Assembly (NCBI GenBank): GCA_030642635.1
Contig: DAOWNK010000183.1
Coordinates: 1-6,585, forward strand
Origin: Pirellulales bacterium
GTDB taxonomy: Bacteria; Planctomycetota; Planctomycetia; Pirellulales; Thermoguttaceae
DNA: 6,585 bases
Direction of reading: 5' to 3'
Shown in pieces: positions 1-6,139 of the stretch. A program made the position numbers and the translations under genes. Position 1 is the first letter of the stretch. Each line of letters opens with the position of its first letter. The notes under the pieces were generated by a model. It searched no databases. It saw nothing but the letters and a program-made list of their open reading frames with translations, and was not told the DNA's origin.

Positions 1-1
1 C

Positions 2-127
2 GGCACACTCTTCAGCCGGCTGATTCTGGACCTGAACCGGGCCTCGGAAGCGGTCCAGCGGAGCATCGCCGAGCTACGCGAGATGGCCGCCGGCCTGAAG
101 GCCGTGTTTCTAGCGTTTTGCACCTAA
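2..127 (+). CDS. C-terminal fragment of an unidentified protein
   Basis: The window opens inside this reading frame, which gives 41 residues and then TAA at 125-127. The start lies upstream of the window. Codon third positions are strongly G/C until the last few codons, as in the genes nearby, and one of the other two forward frames closes early. The residues look like an amphipathic helix with regularly spaced Leu, Ile and Val (LILDLNRASEAVQRSIAELR, then MAAGLKAVF), so a helical or coiled-coil C-terminus is likely. I do not recognise the family and assign no function. No convincing terminator follows; an AAGA/TCTT stem at 134-144 is only four base pairs. Confidence 0.6.
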   Translation, partial: GTLFSRLILDLNRASEAVQRSIAELREMAAGLKAVFLAFCT

Positions 128-253
128 AAACGGAAGAGCCTCTTTTATCAACCGTTCCTGGGATTCTCCATATAGGGGATGGGCGCCGAGGTGGAAAACG
201 GCTATCCTTCTTGGTATACAATACTTCAAACTAACATAGTTTCCCATATTTTC

Positions 254-257
254 AGGA
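254..257 (+). promoter_or_regulatory. Shine-Dalgarno-like AGGA before the YdjY lipoprotein
   Basis: AGGA lies 7 nt before the ATG at 265, which supports that start. A second purine run (AAAGG, ending at 261) would instead fit the ATG at 271, so the protein may begin two residues later. The preceding 205-250 stretch is AT-rich compared with its surroundings and probably holds the promoter, but I see no clean -35/-10 pair. Confidence 0.45.
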
Positions 258-264
258 AAGGTCA

Positions 265-1146
265 ATGACGATGAGACGATTAACTGTTTTGAAACATCTG
301 GCATGGACCGTCGTTGTGCTGACGGCCGGAGTGATTTTGTGCGGTTGTCCGGCTTCCGACTCTCGGCAGGCCGTTACGGAACCGGAACCATCGGTGGATG
401 ACAAAATCGAGGTCGAAATCCCTAAACCGTCAACCGAGCCGGAGGCGCCCGCGCCGACGGTCGAACCGGCGGATGAACCTGCTGACGAACCGGTCGCTGC
501 GGAAGCCGACACCGGGTCGGACCTCGGACCGCCGTTGGTCGAGAACCCCGAGAACCTTGAAAAGCTGGACCCGGAAAAGCCGGTCTGGATCGATCAGACG
601 GTCGGTCGAGTGGTCATGGTAGGCCAAGTATGCCAAACCAACGTCCCGCTGGAGATGTTTGCCTGTCTGAGGGACACCAAGGAGCATGAGTCGATCGTGG
701 CGGTCGACGTGAAGGCGTTTGTCGTTCACGCCGGGCTGCTGGCCATCGGGGCCGATCCCGGCCATCCGGTGAAGTTCGATCCGGAGTACGCACCGGCCGC
801 CGGCTCAGAGATCGAAGTTACCTTGCACTGGAAAGACCAGGACGGCAAGGTGCAAACCGCCCGGGCACAGGACTGGATTATCGACACCAAGACGCAAAAG
901 CCGATGGCCCATCGCTGGGTGTTTGCCGGCAGCGGGTTCTGGGAGGACGAGCAGACCGGGCGGAAGTATTACCAGGCCGAGGGCGGCGACCTCATCTGCG
1001 TGTCGAACTTCTCGACCGCTATGCTCGACCTGCCCATCGAAAGCAGTCAGGCCAACGATGCACTGATGTTTATGGCCGACCCAAAGGCAGTACCGCCGCG
1101 CGGCACGCCGGTCACACTGGTGCTGACCGTCGGTAAAGTTCAGTAG
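265..1146 (+). CDS. YdjY-domain lipoprotein
   Basis: A 293-residue secreted lipoprotein. Residues 4-27 form a basic, then hydrophobic signal peptide, and the lipobox L25-C26-G27-C28 predicts lipid attachment at Cys28. Residues 36-92 are a Pro/Glu/Ala-rich linker with repeated EPxD units, probably an unfolded tether. The folded domain runs from about 104 to 290. It has features I associate with planctomycete YdjY-domain proteins: C123, LEMFAC with C134, KEHESI at 139-144, H155, D203-W204, GSGFW at 222-226, C245 and DLPIESS at 255-261. The biochemical role of this family is not established as far as I know, so none is claimed. The conserved Cys and His residues would allow metal or redox chemistry, but that is inference. 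The gene ends in TAG and its last 35 bp overlap the 3' end of the opposing pilin gene. Confidence 0.85.
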   Translation: MTMRRLTVLKHLAWTVVVLTAGVILCGCPASDSRQAVTEPEPSVDDKIEVEIPKPSTEPEAPAPTVEPADEPADEPVAAEADTGSDLGPPLVENPENLEKLDPEKPVWIDQTVGRVVMVGQVCQTNVPLEMFACLRDTKEHESIVAVDVKAFVVHAGLLAIGADPGHPVKFDPEYAPAAGSEIEVTLHWKDQDGKVQTARAQDWIIDTKTQKPMAHRWVFAGSGFWEDEQTGRKYYQAEGGDLICVSNFSTAMLDLPIESSQANDALMFMADPKAVPPRGTPVTLVLTVGKVQ

Positions 1147-1351
1147 GCTGGCAGGCCGGTGCGCGAGCTTCCAGTGCATCGCTGATCGAGTCGTTCGATT
1201 CTTGAAGACTGTCGGCGGTCGATTGGCCGAATATCGTGATTGCCGAAATACAAACCAAGAAAATCAACATCAGAATCATCGCGTACTCGACGGCCGTGGG
1301 GCCGTCCTCGGCGATGAGAAAGCGAACGATTTTTCGGACAAACGATTTCAT
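1112..1351 (-). CDS. Flp/type IVb pilin-like protein
   Basis: A 79-residue protein from the ATG at 1351; an upstream in-frame ATG at 1405 would add 18 residues that look unlike a pilin leader. The leader (M1 to G17) is basic and followed by PTAVEYAMILMLIFLV, the Flp pattern: prepilin peptidase would cut after G17, leaving Glu5-Tyr6 of the mature chain and a hydrophobic helix. Flp subunits are assembled by the Tad secretion machinery into thin adhesive fibres; no tad genes are in this window. The usual Flp region ends near residue 60. The extra 20-residue tail (EARAPACQPTELYRRSAPV) has an unusual Cys and is partly encoded antisense to the YdjY gene. The stop is TGA at 1112-1114. I see no strong Shine-Dalgarno; TATAAA on this strand at 1370-1375 could be a -10 box, which would give a short leader. 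Confidence 0.85.
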   Translation of the reverse strand: MKSFVRKIVRFLIAEDGPTAVEYAMILMLIFLVCISAITIFGQSTADSLQESNDSISDALEARAPACQPTELYRRSAPV

Positions 1352-1793
1352 GGGACAGACTCGTGTTCTTTTATACATTGCCGCCGGATGCGACCACTGC
1401 CGCAAGGCGTCCGGCGCTGCTAATTAAGTTTAGGTTGGACACGGCGATGTGCAATTGGTCGATTCCGAGAGCTTTATAACAGAGAGATTGTGATTCCAAT
1501 ACAATCATCATAACCGGTCGAACCGCGTTCGATGTACGTTCACCAGCAAGTGTCGTTTTCCCAGGGTTTTACGAATTGTTGGACATTTGGACGAATACTT
1601 CACCGGTCCGAAAATTCCCACAGGCCGCTGTAATCGGTCATAAGTTGTTGCCAGAGACCACATTACGGCGACCGTCCATTGGTGATTTTACATAGTCGAA
1701 ACTCCAATCAGTGCGACTTTCCCCGGTTCAGTTTTTGCTGTAACTTGTTTCATTTCAACGAGTTACAACCGCATGAATTATTGGACACTATAT
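1352..1793. other. Intergenic stretch with no gene seen
   Basis: This stretch contains no reading frame with convincing codon bias or a recognisable product. It is more AT-rich than the genes around it. Apart from the possible -10 box for the pilin (TATAAA, minus strand, 1370-1375; no good -35 partner), I found no tRNA-like fold, long repeat or clear terminator. It may hold regulatory sequence or a small RNA that I cannot recognise by eye. Confidence 0.5.
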
Positions 1794-1835
1794 GGGTCAG
1801 GGGTCAGGGGCCAGGGGCCAGGGGCCAGGGGCCAG
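1794..1835 (+). repeat. Six tandem heptamers GGG(T/C)CAG
   Basis: Six head-to-tail 7-bp units: two GGGTCAG followed by four GGGCCAG. The regular G-runs separated by 3-nt or shorter loops match a G-quadruplex pattern on the plus strand. The array lies between genes and overlaps no credible coding sequence. Similar short tandem heptamers (STRR sequences) are known in filamentous cyanobacteria, and the array at 5823-5857 in this window is of the same kind. Confidence 0.85.
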
Positions 1836-1867
1836 CCTGAAAACCTGCGAACAATGTTGTTTCCCAA

Positions 1868-1888
1868 AGCTGAAAGCTGATAGCTGAC
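1868..1888 (+). repeat. Three tandem heptamers AGCTGAN
   Basis: AGCTGAA, AGCTGAT and AGCTGAC follow one another without a gap, then the pattern decays. This is a different heptamer from the GGGYCAG array 32 bp upstream but has the same unit length and the same intergenic position. Confidence 0.7.
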
Positions 1889-1906
1889 TGCTAATGGCTC
1901 ATACAA

Positions 1907-1934
1907 CGAAAGGACGAAAACACGAAAGGCGAAA
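1907..1934 (+). repeat. Spaced CGAAA repeats
   Basis: CGAAA occurs four times, starting at 1907, 1915, 1923 and 1930, so the period is 8, 8 and 7 bp. It sits directly between the AGCTGAN heptamers and the small hairpin at 1936. No function can be read from it. Confidence 0.5.
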
Positions 1935-1935
1935 C

Positions 1936-1949
1936 CCCGATGAATCGGG
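1936..1949. repeat. Mini-hairpin CCCGAT-GA-ATCGGG
   Basis: A perfect 6-bp inverted repeat around a 2-nt loop. The stem style, short and GC-rich with a 2-nt spacer, is like that of the hairpins between 5980 and 6386. A second inverted repeat follows at 1959-1966 / 1997-2004 (GCGATGTG / CACATCGC) with a 30-nt loop. Neither is followed by a T-run, so a terminator role is not supported. Confidence 0.5.
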
Positions 1950-2051
1950 TTACTACGAGCGATGTGCATACCACTGCACCATGTGGACAAATGTACCACA
2001 TCGCCCGGGGGATTTCAAGATCGGGAATTGGCCACACCCGCCGGCTGCGAT

Positions 2052-2072
2052 AAAAGGAACTGCATCCCTTTT
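2052..2072 (-). terminator. Possible terminator of the GH67-like gene
   Basis: AAAAGG and CCTTTT form a 6-bp inverted repeat with a 9-nt loop, starting 7 nt after the TGA of the glycosidase gene. Read on the minus strand, the stem ends in CCTTTT, so the T-run is part of the stem. This is weaker than a standard intrinsic terminator, but its position at the operon end is right. Confidence 0.35.
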
Positions 2073-2079
2073 CGCCCCC

Positions 2080-4236
2080 TCAAAACAACTCGGCCGTCGC
2101 CTCCATTGTGGTCTTATCGCCGCGAGGGAACCAGTATGGGGCGGTCTCGTCCGGAGCGATCACGTATCGTCCGTAGCGGAAGGTGATCCGCCAGTACCTG
2201 GCTTCCTCCGGCCAACGGGACCACTGGTCGAAAAGCGGCATTAGCCGGGCCTTGTCCGCCCGAAGCGCCTCGGCATTGGCCGCCTTGGCCTCGCCTTTCA
2301 GGTCTTGACCGGCCCGGTGACGCCACCAGCACTGACGCCACAGGTAGAACGTCCGCAGATACAACGCGGTTTTTTCCACGCCTTCCTTGAACTCGGCGTA
2401 TCGCTTGGCATCCGGAGCCTTTGACGCCTTGGTTTTCGCAAACGCCGCCTCCATCCGTTGTACATGCTCCAGAGCACGCGTGTTGCCGGCGATGACTTTT
2501 TCCAGTGTGTTTTTCTGATAGGCCTCCTCCATGCGCGCGTACTGACCGCAGCCTCGGAAAATCATGGTCCACTTCAAGTAGCACGGGTGGACACCGGGTA
2601 GGTATTCCTCGGCCCAGGCGTCTTCGGTGGCCATCATGGCCTCGGCGGCCGCCTCTGCATTCGCCGCGCCGACGTGCAAGGCGGCAAACTCGCGGGCGAT
2701 CGTGCTTACATCCGCGTCCGGATTCCACGCCAAGCGCCCCAGCAGATAGACGTTGGCCTGGCCCGGGGTAAAACCTCGGGTGAACATACGCCAGTCGTTC
2801 CAACGCCCGGCCCAAGAGACCTTTATTTGCTGCGGTTTTCCCTTCCCGTCGCGCATGTAGCCCGGCTCCCAGTCGGGCCAGATGCATCCGGGAGACCACG
2901 CACCCCAGGCGTTGATCGCCGTGACGCCGCCGGCCCGACAATCGCGAACGATTTCGCCCCACCGCTGCATATAGATGAACAGCCGTGACCAGCCGTCGTA
3001 CTGGCGATACGTGTCGAACAGCACCATCAGCGGTTGCTGCTTGCCAACATCACTGGAGATGACACCGGTTGTGTGTGAGTTGAGGAAGTAGTCGCCGCCG
3101 GTGTTCTTGATCGCCAACATGGCATCGTCGGGAACGTGCCGGATAAGTTGCCGGACTCCGGACAGATTACTAACAACCCGCCACGCACGGAAGACGGCCT
3201 TCTTGCCCTGGGCTTTGCAAGCCTTGTGGTACATCGTCGCCACCCGTCCGGCGCCCGGTATTCCCGCTCCCTTCCAGAGTGTCTTCGAGCGGTATCCGCA
3301 GCGTGGGTGCGTCTCGGTCGTCGTGATGACCAGGCCGTCCAGCGGCACCCGCTCGAACAGTTCCCGTATCTTAGCCTGGATAATCCGCTCCATATTTTGG
3401 CTCTTCAGACTCACTCTGTAGAGCTTGTCCAGGCGAGGCGGAAACTGGGTTTCGTAAAGCTGCAAATAGACATCCACGTGCCGGGCGTGGGCGTAGTCGC
3501 ACAGTTCCTTCAGGCACTTGCAGAACACCGGCGAGCGGGCCAAATGACGGTCGCCCGGCTCGTACACCGGCTTGTCCAAGTACCGATAGTCAACATACTC
3601 CTCAAAACTCAGGTGCAGAATCGTGAAGGTATTGTAGCCCAGCCGCACGATATGATCGACGAGCCGCTTCAACTCGTCGACCTCCACCTGAAGGCGCTTC
3701 TCATCCACGTATGGCGGCTCGTCGCTGTAGTAACCGAAGTCTGGGATATCGAGCAATTGGCCCTCTTCGGAGAACATGCGCATTGGAAACGCCGGCGTCG
3801 ACTCCAGTTTTACATCCCAAGGCGACCGGCCCAGCCGCACCCGCTCGGCCAGTCTGAATACGCCGTACATCAACCCCGGCGTCTCACCTTCCACGACGAT
3901 GCCATTGCGGTCGTCCAGGGAACTCGGCCGGATGCGGAAGCTCTCGGCCGTTGCCGCCGGCCGGGAATCATCCCGAGTCTTGTTCGGCCGGCCGATCAGA
4001 ATTACGTCTCCCGCCGGAAGGCCGCCACTGTCGGATCGGTAGATGACCGACACCTTATCGTCCGAGGCATTTTGAAGGGCCTCGACAAGATCGTTGGTCG
4101 CCAGCCTCAGTCCGGCGTCCTCTTGCAGCTTTTTCGGCACGACGACGTTGATCGCGGCATCGGCCGAAACCGCCGCAATCGCCGGAAGCGCCAGGGTGCA
4201 AATCAACAGCCAACGTACTTGCCTGGAATGCATCAT
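2080..4236 (-). CDS. Secreted GH67-like glycoside hydrolase
   Basis: A 718-residue exported protein with the layout of GH67 alpha-glucuronidases and close to their usual length. Residues 1-27 are a signal peptide, cut near SADA-A. Residues 29-147 form an alpha/beta domain as in GH67/GH20 N-termini (GIVVEGETPGLMYGVFRLAE at 112-131). A barrel follows to about 480 and a helical domain to 718, containing the GH67-like stretch YLLGRLAWNPDA. Family acids that seem kept are E308 in ITTTETH, matching the GH67 general acid, and D382 in IKNTGGDYF, matching the IKNGPxDF motif. The second GH67 base, a Glu in LEFQ, is not kept at LFDTYRQYDG (406-415), although D408 is close. GH67 enzymes release 4-O-methylglucuronic acid from xylo-oligosaccharides; this protein is divergent, so its substrate is open. 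Start choice rests on GGAGA 9 nt upstream. It is the last gene of the operon. Confidence 0.8.
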   Translation of the reverse strand: MMHSRQVRWLLICTLALPAIAAVSADAAINVVVPKKLQEDAGLRLATNDLVEALQNASDDKVSVIYRSDSGGLPAGDVILIGRPNKTRDDSRPAATAESFRIRPSSLDDRNGIVVEGETPGLMYGVFRLAERVRLGRSPWDVKLESTPAFPMRMFSEEGQLLDIPDFGYYSDEPPYVDEKRLQVEVDELKRLVDHIVRLGYNTFTILHLSFEEYVDYRYLDKPVYEPGDRHLARSPVFCKCLKELCDYAHARHVDVYLQLYETQFPPRLDKLYRVSLKSQNMERIIQAKIRELFERVPLDGLVITTTETHPRCGYRSKTLWKGAGIPGAGRVATMYHKACKAQGKKAVFRAWRVVSNLSGVRQLIRHVPDDAMLAIKNTGGDYFLNSHTTGVISSDVGKQQPLMVLFDTYRQYDGWSRLFIYMQRWGEIVRDCRAGGVTAINAWGAWSPGCIWPDWEPGYMRDGKGKPQQIKVSWAGRWNDWRMFTRGFTPGQANVYLLGRLAWNPDADVSTIAREFAALHVGAANAEAAAEAMMATEDAWAEEYLPGVHPCYLKWTMIFRGCGQYARMEEAYQKNTLEKVIAGNTRALEHVQRMEAAFAKTKASKAPDAKRYAEFKEGVEKTALYLRTFYLWRQCWWRHRAGQDLKGEAKAANAEALRADKARLMPLFDQWSRWPEEARYWRITFRYGRYVIAPDETAPYWFPRGDKTTMEATAELF

Positions 4237-4245
4237 CTTTTCGAT

Positions 4246-4250
4246 TCTCC
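4246..4250 (-). promoter_or_regulatory. Ribosome binding site GGAGA of the GH67-like gene
   Basis: GGAGA on the minus strand lies 9 nt before the ATG at 4236. Two ATG codons are adjacent (4236 and 4233); the spacing favours the first. Confidence 0.6.
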
Positions 4251-4272
4251 TGTTGCGTGGGTAATGAGGAAT

Positions 4273-4290
4273 CTGCTGTTAACATAGCAG
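4273..4290. repeat. Imperfect palindrome between lipoprotein and glycosidase genes
   Basis: CTGCT and AGCAG flank an AT-rich centre (GTTAACAT). It lies in the 69-nt gap between two genes of the operon. It has no T-run, so it would not stop transcription by itself; it could be an mRNA processing site or mean nothing. Confidence 0.3.
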
Positions 4291-4305
4291 GGTGAGAAAT
4301 GCAGG

Positions 4306-4707
4306 CTAGTCGCTTGTCAGCTTAAAGTCGATCTCGTTCGAGCCTTTTTCAACCTCGGCCTTGAGTGTGGTTTGGGCGTTGTACTTCGGGGGTACGCTGT
4401 CCAGTAGCGTATCGGCATCGAACCGGCTGATCCGCACGATATGGGGTCCCAGCACCGCGCCCGACACGTCGGGCAAATACTGAAGCTCGTAGCTGCCCCG
4501 GGTGTCGGTTATCGACGTGGAATGGCGGCCCATCTCGGGTGTGAAGACGATTTCCGCGTCGGCCAACGGTTCGCCGTCCAATGTCACCACGCCACAGACC
4601 GGCGCCAGCGGCGGATGATCACTTCCGCAACCGGCAACCAGGCCCGCACCCGGCAACAGGGCGATCAACAGCGCCGTGCGCATCATTGGTCGTTGTTTGT
4701 ACGTCAT
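4306..4707 (-). CDS. Small lipoprotein with carboxypeptidase-regulatory-like fold
   Basis: A 133-residue lipoprotein. The signal peptide ends in the lipobox V24-A25-G26-C27. The mature part begins VCGVVTLDGEPLADAEIVF (about 37-56) and continues with a DTRGSYEL strand-turn (68-75), the pattern of carboxypeptidase-D regulatory-like beta-sandwich domains. Proteins of this size and pattern are very common in Planctomycetota, often directly beside DUF1559 genes, as here: the pseudopilin ends 39 nt upstream. The domain probably mediates adhesion or binding at the cell envelope; no catalytic residues are expected. A strong ribosome site supports the ATG at 4707, although M8 and M9 are alternative starts. 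The stop is TAG at 4306-4308. Confidence 0.82.
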   Translation of the reverse strand: MTYKQRPMMRTALLIALLPGAGLVAGCGSDHPPLAPVCGVVTLDGEPLADAEIVFTPEMGRHSTSITDTRGSYELQYLPDVSGAVLGPHIVRISRFDADTLLDSVPPKYNAQTTLKAEVEKGSNEIDFKLTSD

Positions 4708-4713
4708 GCAATC

Positions 4714-4719
4714 TCTCCT
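4714..4719 (-). promoter_or_regulatory. Ribosome binding site AGGAGA of the small lipoprotein gene
   Basis: AGGAGA on the minus strand stands 6 nt before the ATG at 4707, the best Shine-Dalgarno match in the window. It indicates efficient independent initiation of this gene even if the upstream pseudopilin is not fully translated. Confidence 0.75.
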
Positions 4720-4746
4720 TCTCCTCGGTGTGCCGAACCATGCGAG

Positions 4747-5790
4747 TCAGAAATCGGTGCCGAGAACCTCGTTTCCCGCCTTGCTGCCGAGATCCCGGAA
4801 GGTTTCTGCATCGATGTCTTCGCTGATAAAGCGGACCGACCCGTCGGCCATGCCGAACATGACCCCGCCCGGGTGCTCGCTGCCGGGAGCTTGGAAGAAG
4901 TCGCCGTTGATGCCGCTGCCGGCGCAGTAGATATCGGTGGAGAAGAGGTTGGCGATTCCACCCACCGCCCAACCGTCGCAGCTAGTACCCGGCCCTCCCA
5001 GCCGGCCGTCGCTTCTCGACTCGGGATCGCCCGTCAGCCGCTGCATTTCACCGACGAGGATCGTACTGGAAGTGCCGTCGCTGACCTCGGCGATGCGGAC
5101 GCCCTTGTTGGCATGAGTGAAGATACCGAACTTGCGGTGCCAGAAGGGATGGGTATCGGCGGGGAAGTCGGCCTAGTTGTTCATCAAGTGATGGAATGGC
5201 GTTAGCGTGATGTTGGCGGCGAACACCCCGCCCTTGCAGCCGCCGTAGTCGGTCCCGCCGGTAGTCCAGCCGGGATTGACCAGGTCTCCGGAGCCGCCGT
5301 ACCTGGCCGGGAACATGATCTTGGGGTCCGCCTCGCCACTGCGGCGGCTGGGACAATAAAAGATGGCGATTTCCGTTTTGGCCAACGCGGCGTTGTCCAC
5401 CACCGTGGTGTTGTGGACGAAATCCCACTGTTCGTAGATCGCAGCCCGCTCGATGAAAGGAAGGATTTGGAGCATCCAGCTTGTGCCGTGGCCGTCGTGG
5501 CCGTGGTCACCCATGGCCGCGCCCCACACGTCTACCTCCCCGTTCGACGAATATCCCTGGTAGGCGGCGGGAAGCTTTGCGATCGCCGCAGGCGGGAAGA
5601 CCATGTGCTGGGCGTGGTAATTGTGCAGCGCCAGGGCGATCTGTTTTAGGTTGTTGCTGCACTGGGCACGCCGGGCCGCTTCGCGCGCCGCCTGCACCGC
5701 CGGAAGCAACAGTGCGATCAAAATGCCGATGATGGCAATCACCACCAACAACTCTACTAACGTGAACCCGATTTTCTTTTGCGATTGCAT
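4747..5790 (-). pseudogene. DUF1559 pseudopilin broken by one in-frame TAG
   Basis: The frame spans 347 codons, the usual size for DUF1559 proteins, with a single internal TAG at codon 206 (5173-5175). Before it come the prepilin-like N-terminus (G8, cleavage, FTLVELLVVIAIIGIL) and the DUF1559 signature LLPAVQAAREAARRAQCSNN with LKQIALALHNYH. After it, in the same frame, come the expected SDGTSSTILVGEM segment and the H-X9-DG motif (H306, D316-G317; 4840-4875), and the frame ends at TGA 4747-4749. No frameshift or second stop is visible, so the damage is recent, the call is a base error, or the stop is read through. TAG also ends two neighbouring genes, so it is a normal stop here. I chose the ATG at 5790; an in-frame GTG at 5802 would add MWCI. 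No clear Shine-Dalgarno is seen. If it stops at codon 206, the H-X9-DG region is lost. It is first in the operon. Confidence 0.85.
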
Positions 5791-5822
5791 AATGCACCAC
5801 ACGAAAACATCGTAGGAACATA

Positions 5823-5907
5823 GGGACTGGGGGCTGGGGACTGGGGGTTGGGGACTAGGGAAAAATTTTCACCAAACACCAGCCCCCAGTCCCTAGCCCC
5901 CAGCCCC
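5823..5907. repeat. Inverted heptamer arrays forming a long hairpin
   Basis: The left arm (5823-5857) is five heptamers on the plus strand: GGGACTG, GGGGCTG, GGGACTG, GGGGTTG, GGGACTA. The right arm (5881-5907) is the same type on the minus strand. Positions 5823-5849 pair with 5881-5907 over 27 bp, with 24 Watson-Crick pairs, two G-T wobbles and one mismatch, around a 31-nt loop. Each arm also has at least four G-runs of three or more on its G-rich strand, fitting a G-quadruplex. The unit lies 33 nt upstream of the pseudopilin start, so it would fall in the operon promoter or leader. Confidence 0.85.
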
Positions 5908-5936
5908 TGTTTTCCACGGTATACTATGTTTCGTAA

Positions 5937-5956
5937 CACTTCAGCCATCTGAAGTG
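5937..5956. repeat. Perfect 8-bp hairpin CACTTCAG / CTGAAGTG
   Basis: A perfect inverted repeat with a 4-nt loop (CCAT). On the plus strand it is followed by GTTTTC, which resembles an intrinsic terminator, but no plus-strand gene leads into it. It is about 147 bp upstream of the operon start and could equally be an operator or another element of the hairpin cluster. Confidence 0.5.
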
Positions 5957-5979
5957 GTTTTCACACAACTTGCCGAATT

Positions 5980-6018
5980 ACGCCCGTTTACGGGCGTTTC
6001 CGCCGCAGGCGGTATTAG
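5980..6018 (+). repeat. Left outer two-hairpin module
   Basis: ACGCCCGT-TT-ACGGGCGT (8-bp stem), then CCGCC-GCA-GGCGG, then TATTAG. It matches the minus-strand module at 6348-6386 at 33 of 39 positions. Four of the six differences are two swapped base pairs in the first stem and the other two lie in the second loop. Confidence 0.8.
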
Positions 6019-6139
6019 TATGACAGCGCAAGATTGGTAGGGTGCGTGAAACGCACCACAACATCTTGTACCTGGTGCGTTTCACGCACCCTACAGATTG
6101 TGTCGATCATGGTACTCATATTCCAACCTTGCGCTGTCA
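6019..6139. mobile_element. MITE-like insertion with terminal inverted repeats and TATTAG duplication
   Basis: The ends are TGACAGCGCAAG (6021-6032) and its exact complement (6128-6139), extending to 15 of 16 bp. TATTAG occurs on both sides (6013-6018 and 6140-6145). The opposite arm of the palindrome has one TATTAG joined directly to GCCCG (minus strand, 6353-6343), which is what the site would look like before insertion. Without the second insertion inside it, the element is 57 bp. It encodes no protein, so it must have moved using an enzyme from elsewhere. Confidence 0.7.
6037..6094. mobile_element. Inverted pair of GTAG-headed REP-like hairpins
   Basis: Positions 6037-6058 and 6073-6094 are a perfect 22-bp inverted repeat with a 14-nt spacer. 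Each half is GTAG followed by its own hairpin, GGTGCGT-GAA-ACGCACC, the head-plus-hairpin design of REP elements used by REP-associated tyrosine transposases (RAYTs). Two in opposite orientation resemble a BIME. AGATTG flanks the pair exactly on both sides (6031-6036 and 6095-6100), as for a target duplication. No RAYT gene is in the window. Confidence 0.75.

Noticed and set aside
125..147. Intrinsic terminator after the first partial gene
   Set aside because: The best stem is four base pairs with a 3-nt loop; the T-run alone is not enough.
211..240. Promoter of the YdjY gene (TTGGTA with CATAGT, 18-nt spacing)
   Set aside because: Both boxes are poor matches and several alternatives exist in the same AT-rich stretch, so no specific promoter is claimed.
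1894..2244. A 116-codon open frame on the plus strand
   Set aside because: It runs through CGAAA repeats and small hairpins and then antisense into the end of the GH67-like gene; composition is unlike a protein gene.
3136..4287. A 383-codon open frame on the plus strand
   Set aside because: It is exactly antisense to the GH67-like gene, which has a signal peptide, family motifs and a ribosome site. The plus-strand product has no recognisable domain and is a by-product of high GC content.
4441..5205. A 254-codon open frame on the plus strand
   Set aside because: It is antisense to the small lipoprotein and the pseudopilin, both recognised families, and has no domain or start signal of its own.
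4747..5790. Two separate genes (5176-5790 and 4747-5046) instead of one broken gene
   Set aside because: Both pieces and the stretch between them share one frame and together make one ordinary DUF1559 protein; only the TAG separates them.
6019..6139. IS630/mariner-type element with a TA duplication
   Set aside because: The ends are bounded by TA, but the empty site in the other arm shows that a whole TATTAG was duplicated; a TA-only model leaves extra bases at the left junction unexplained.
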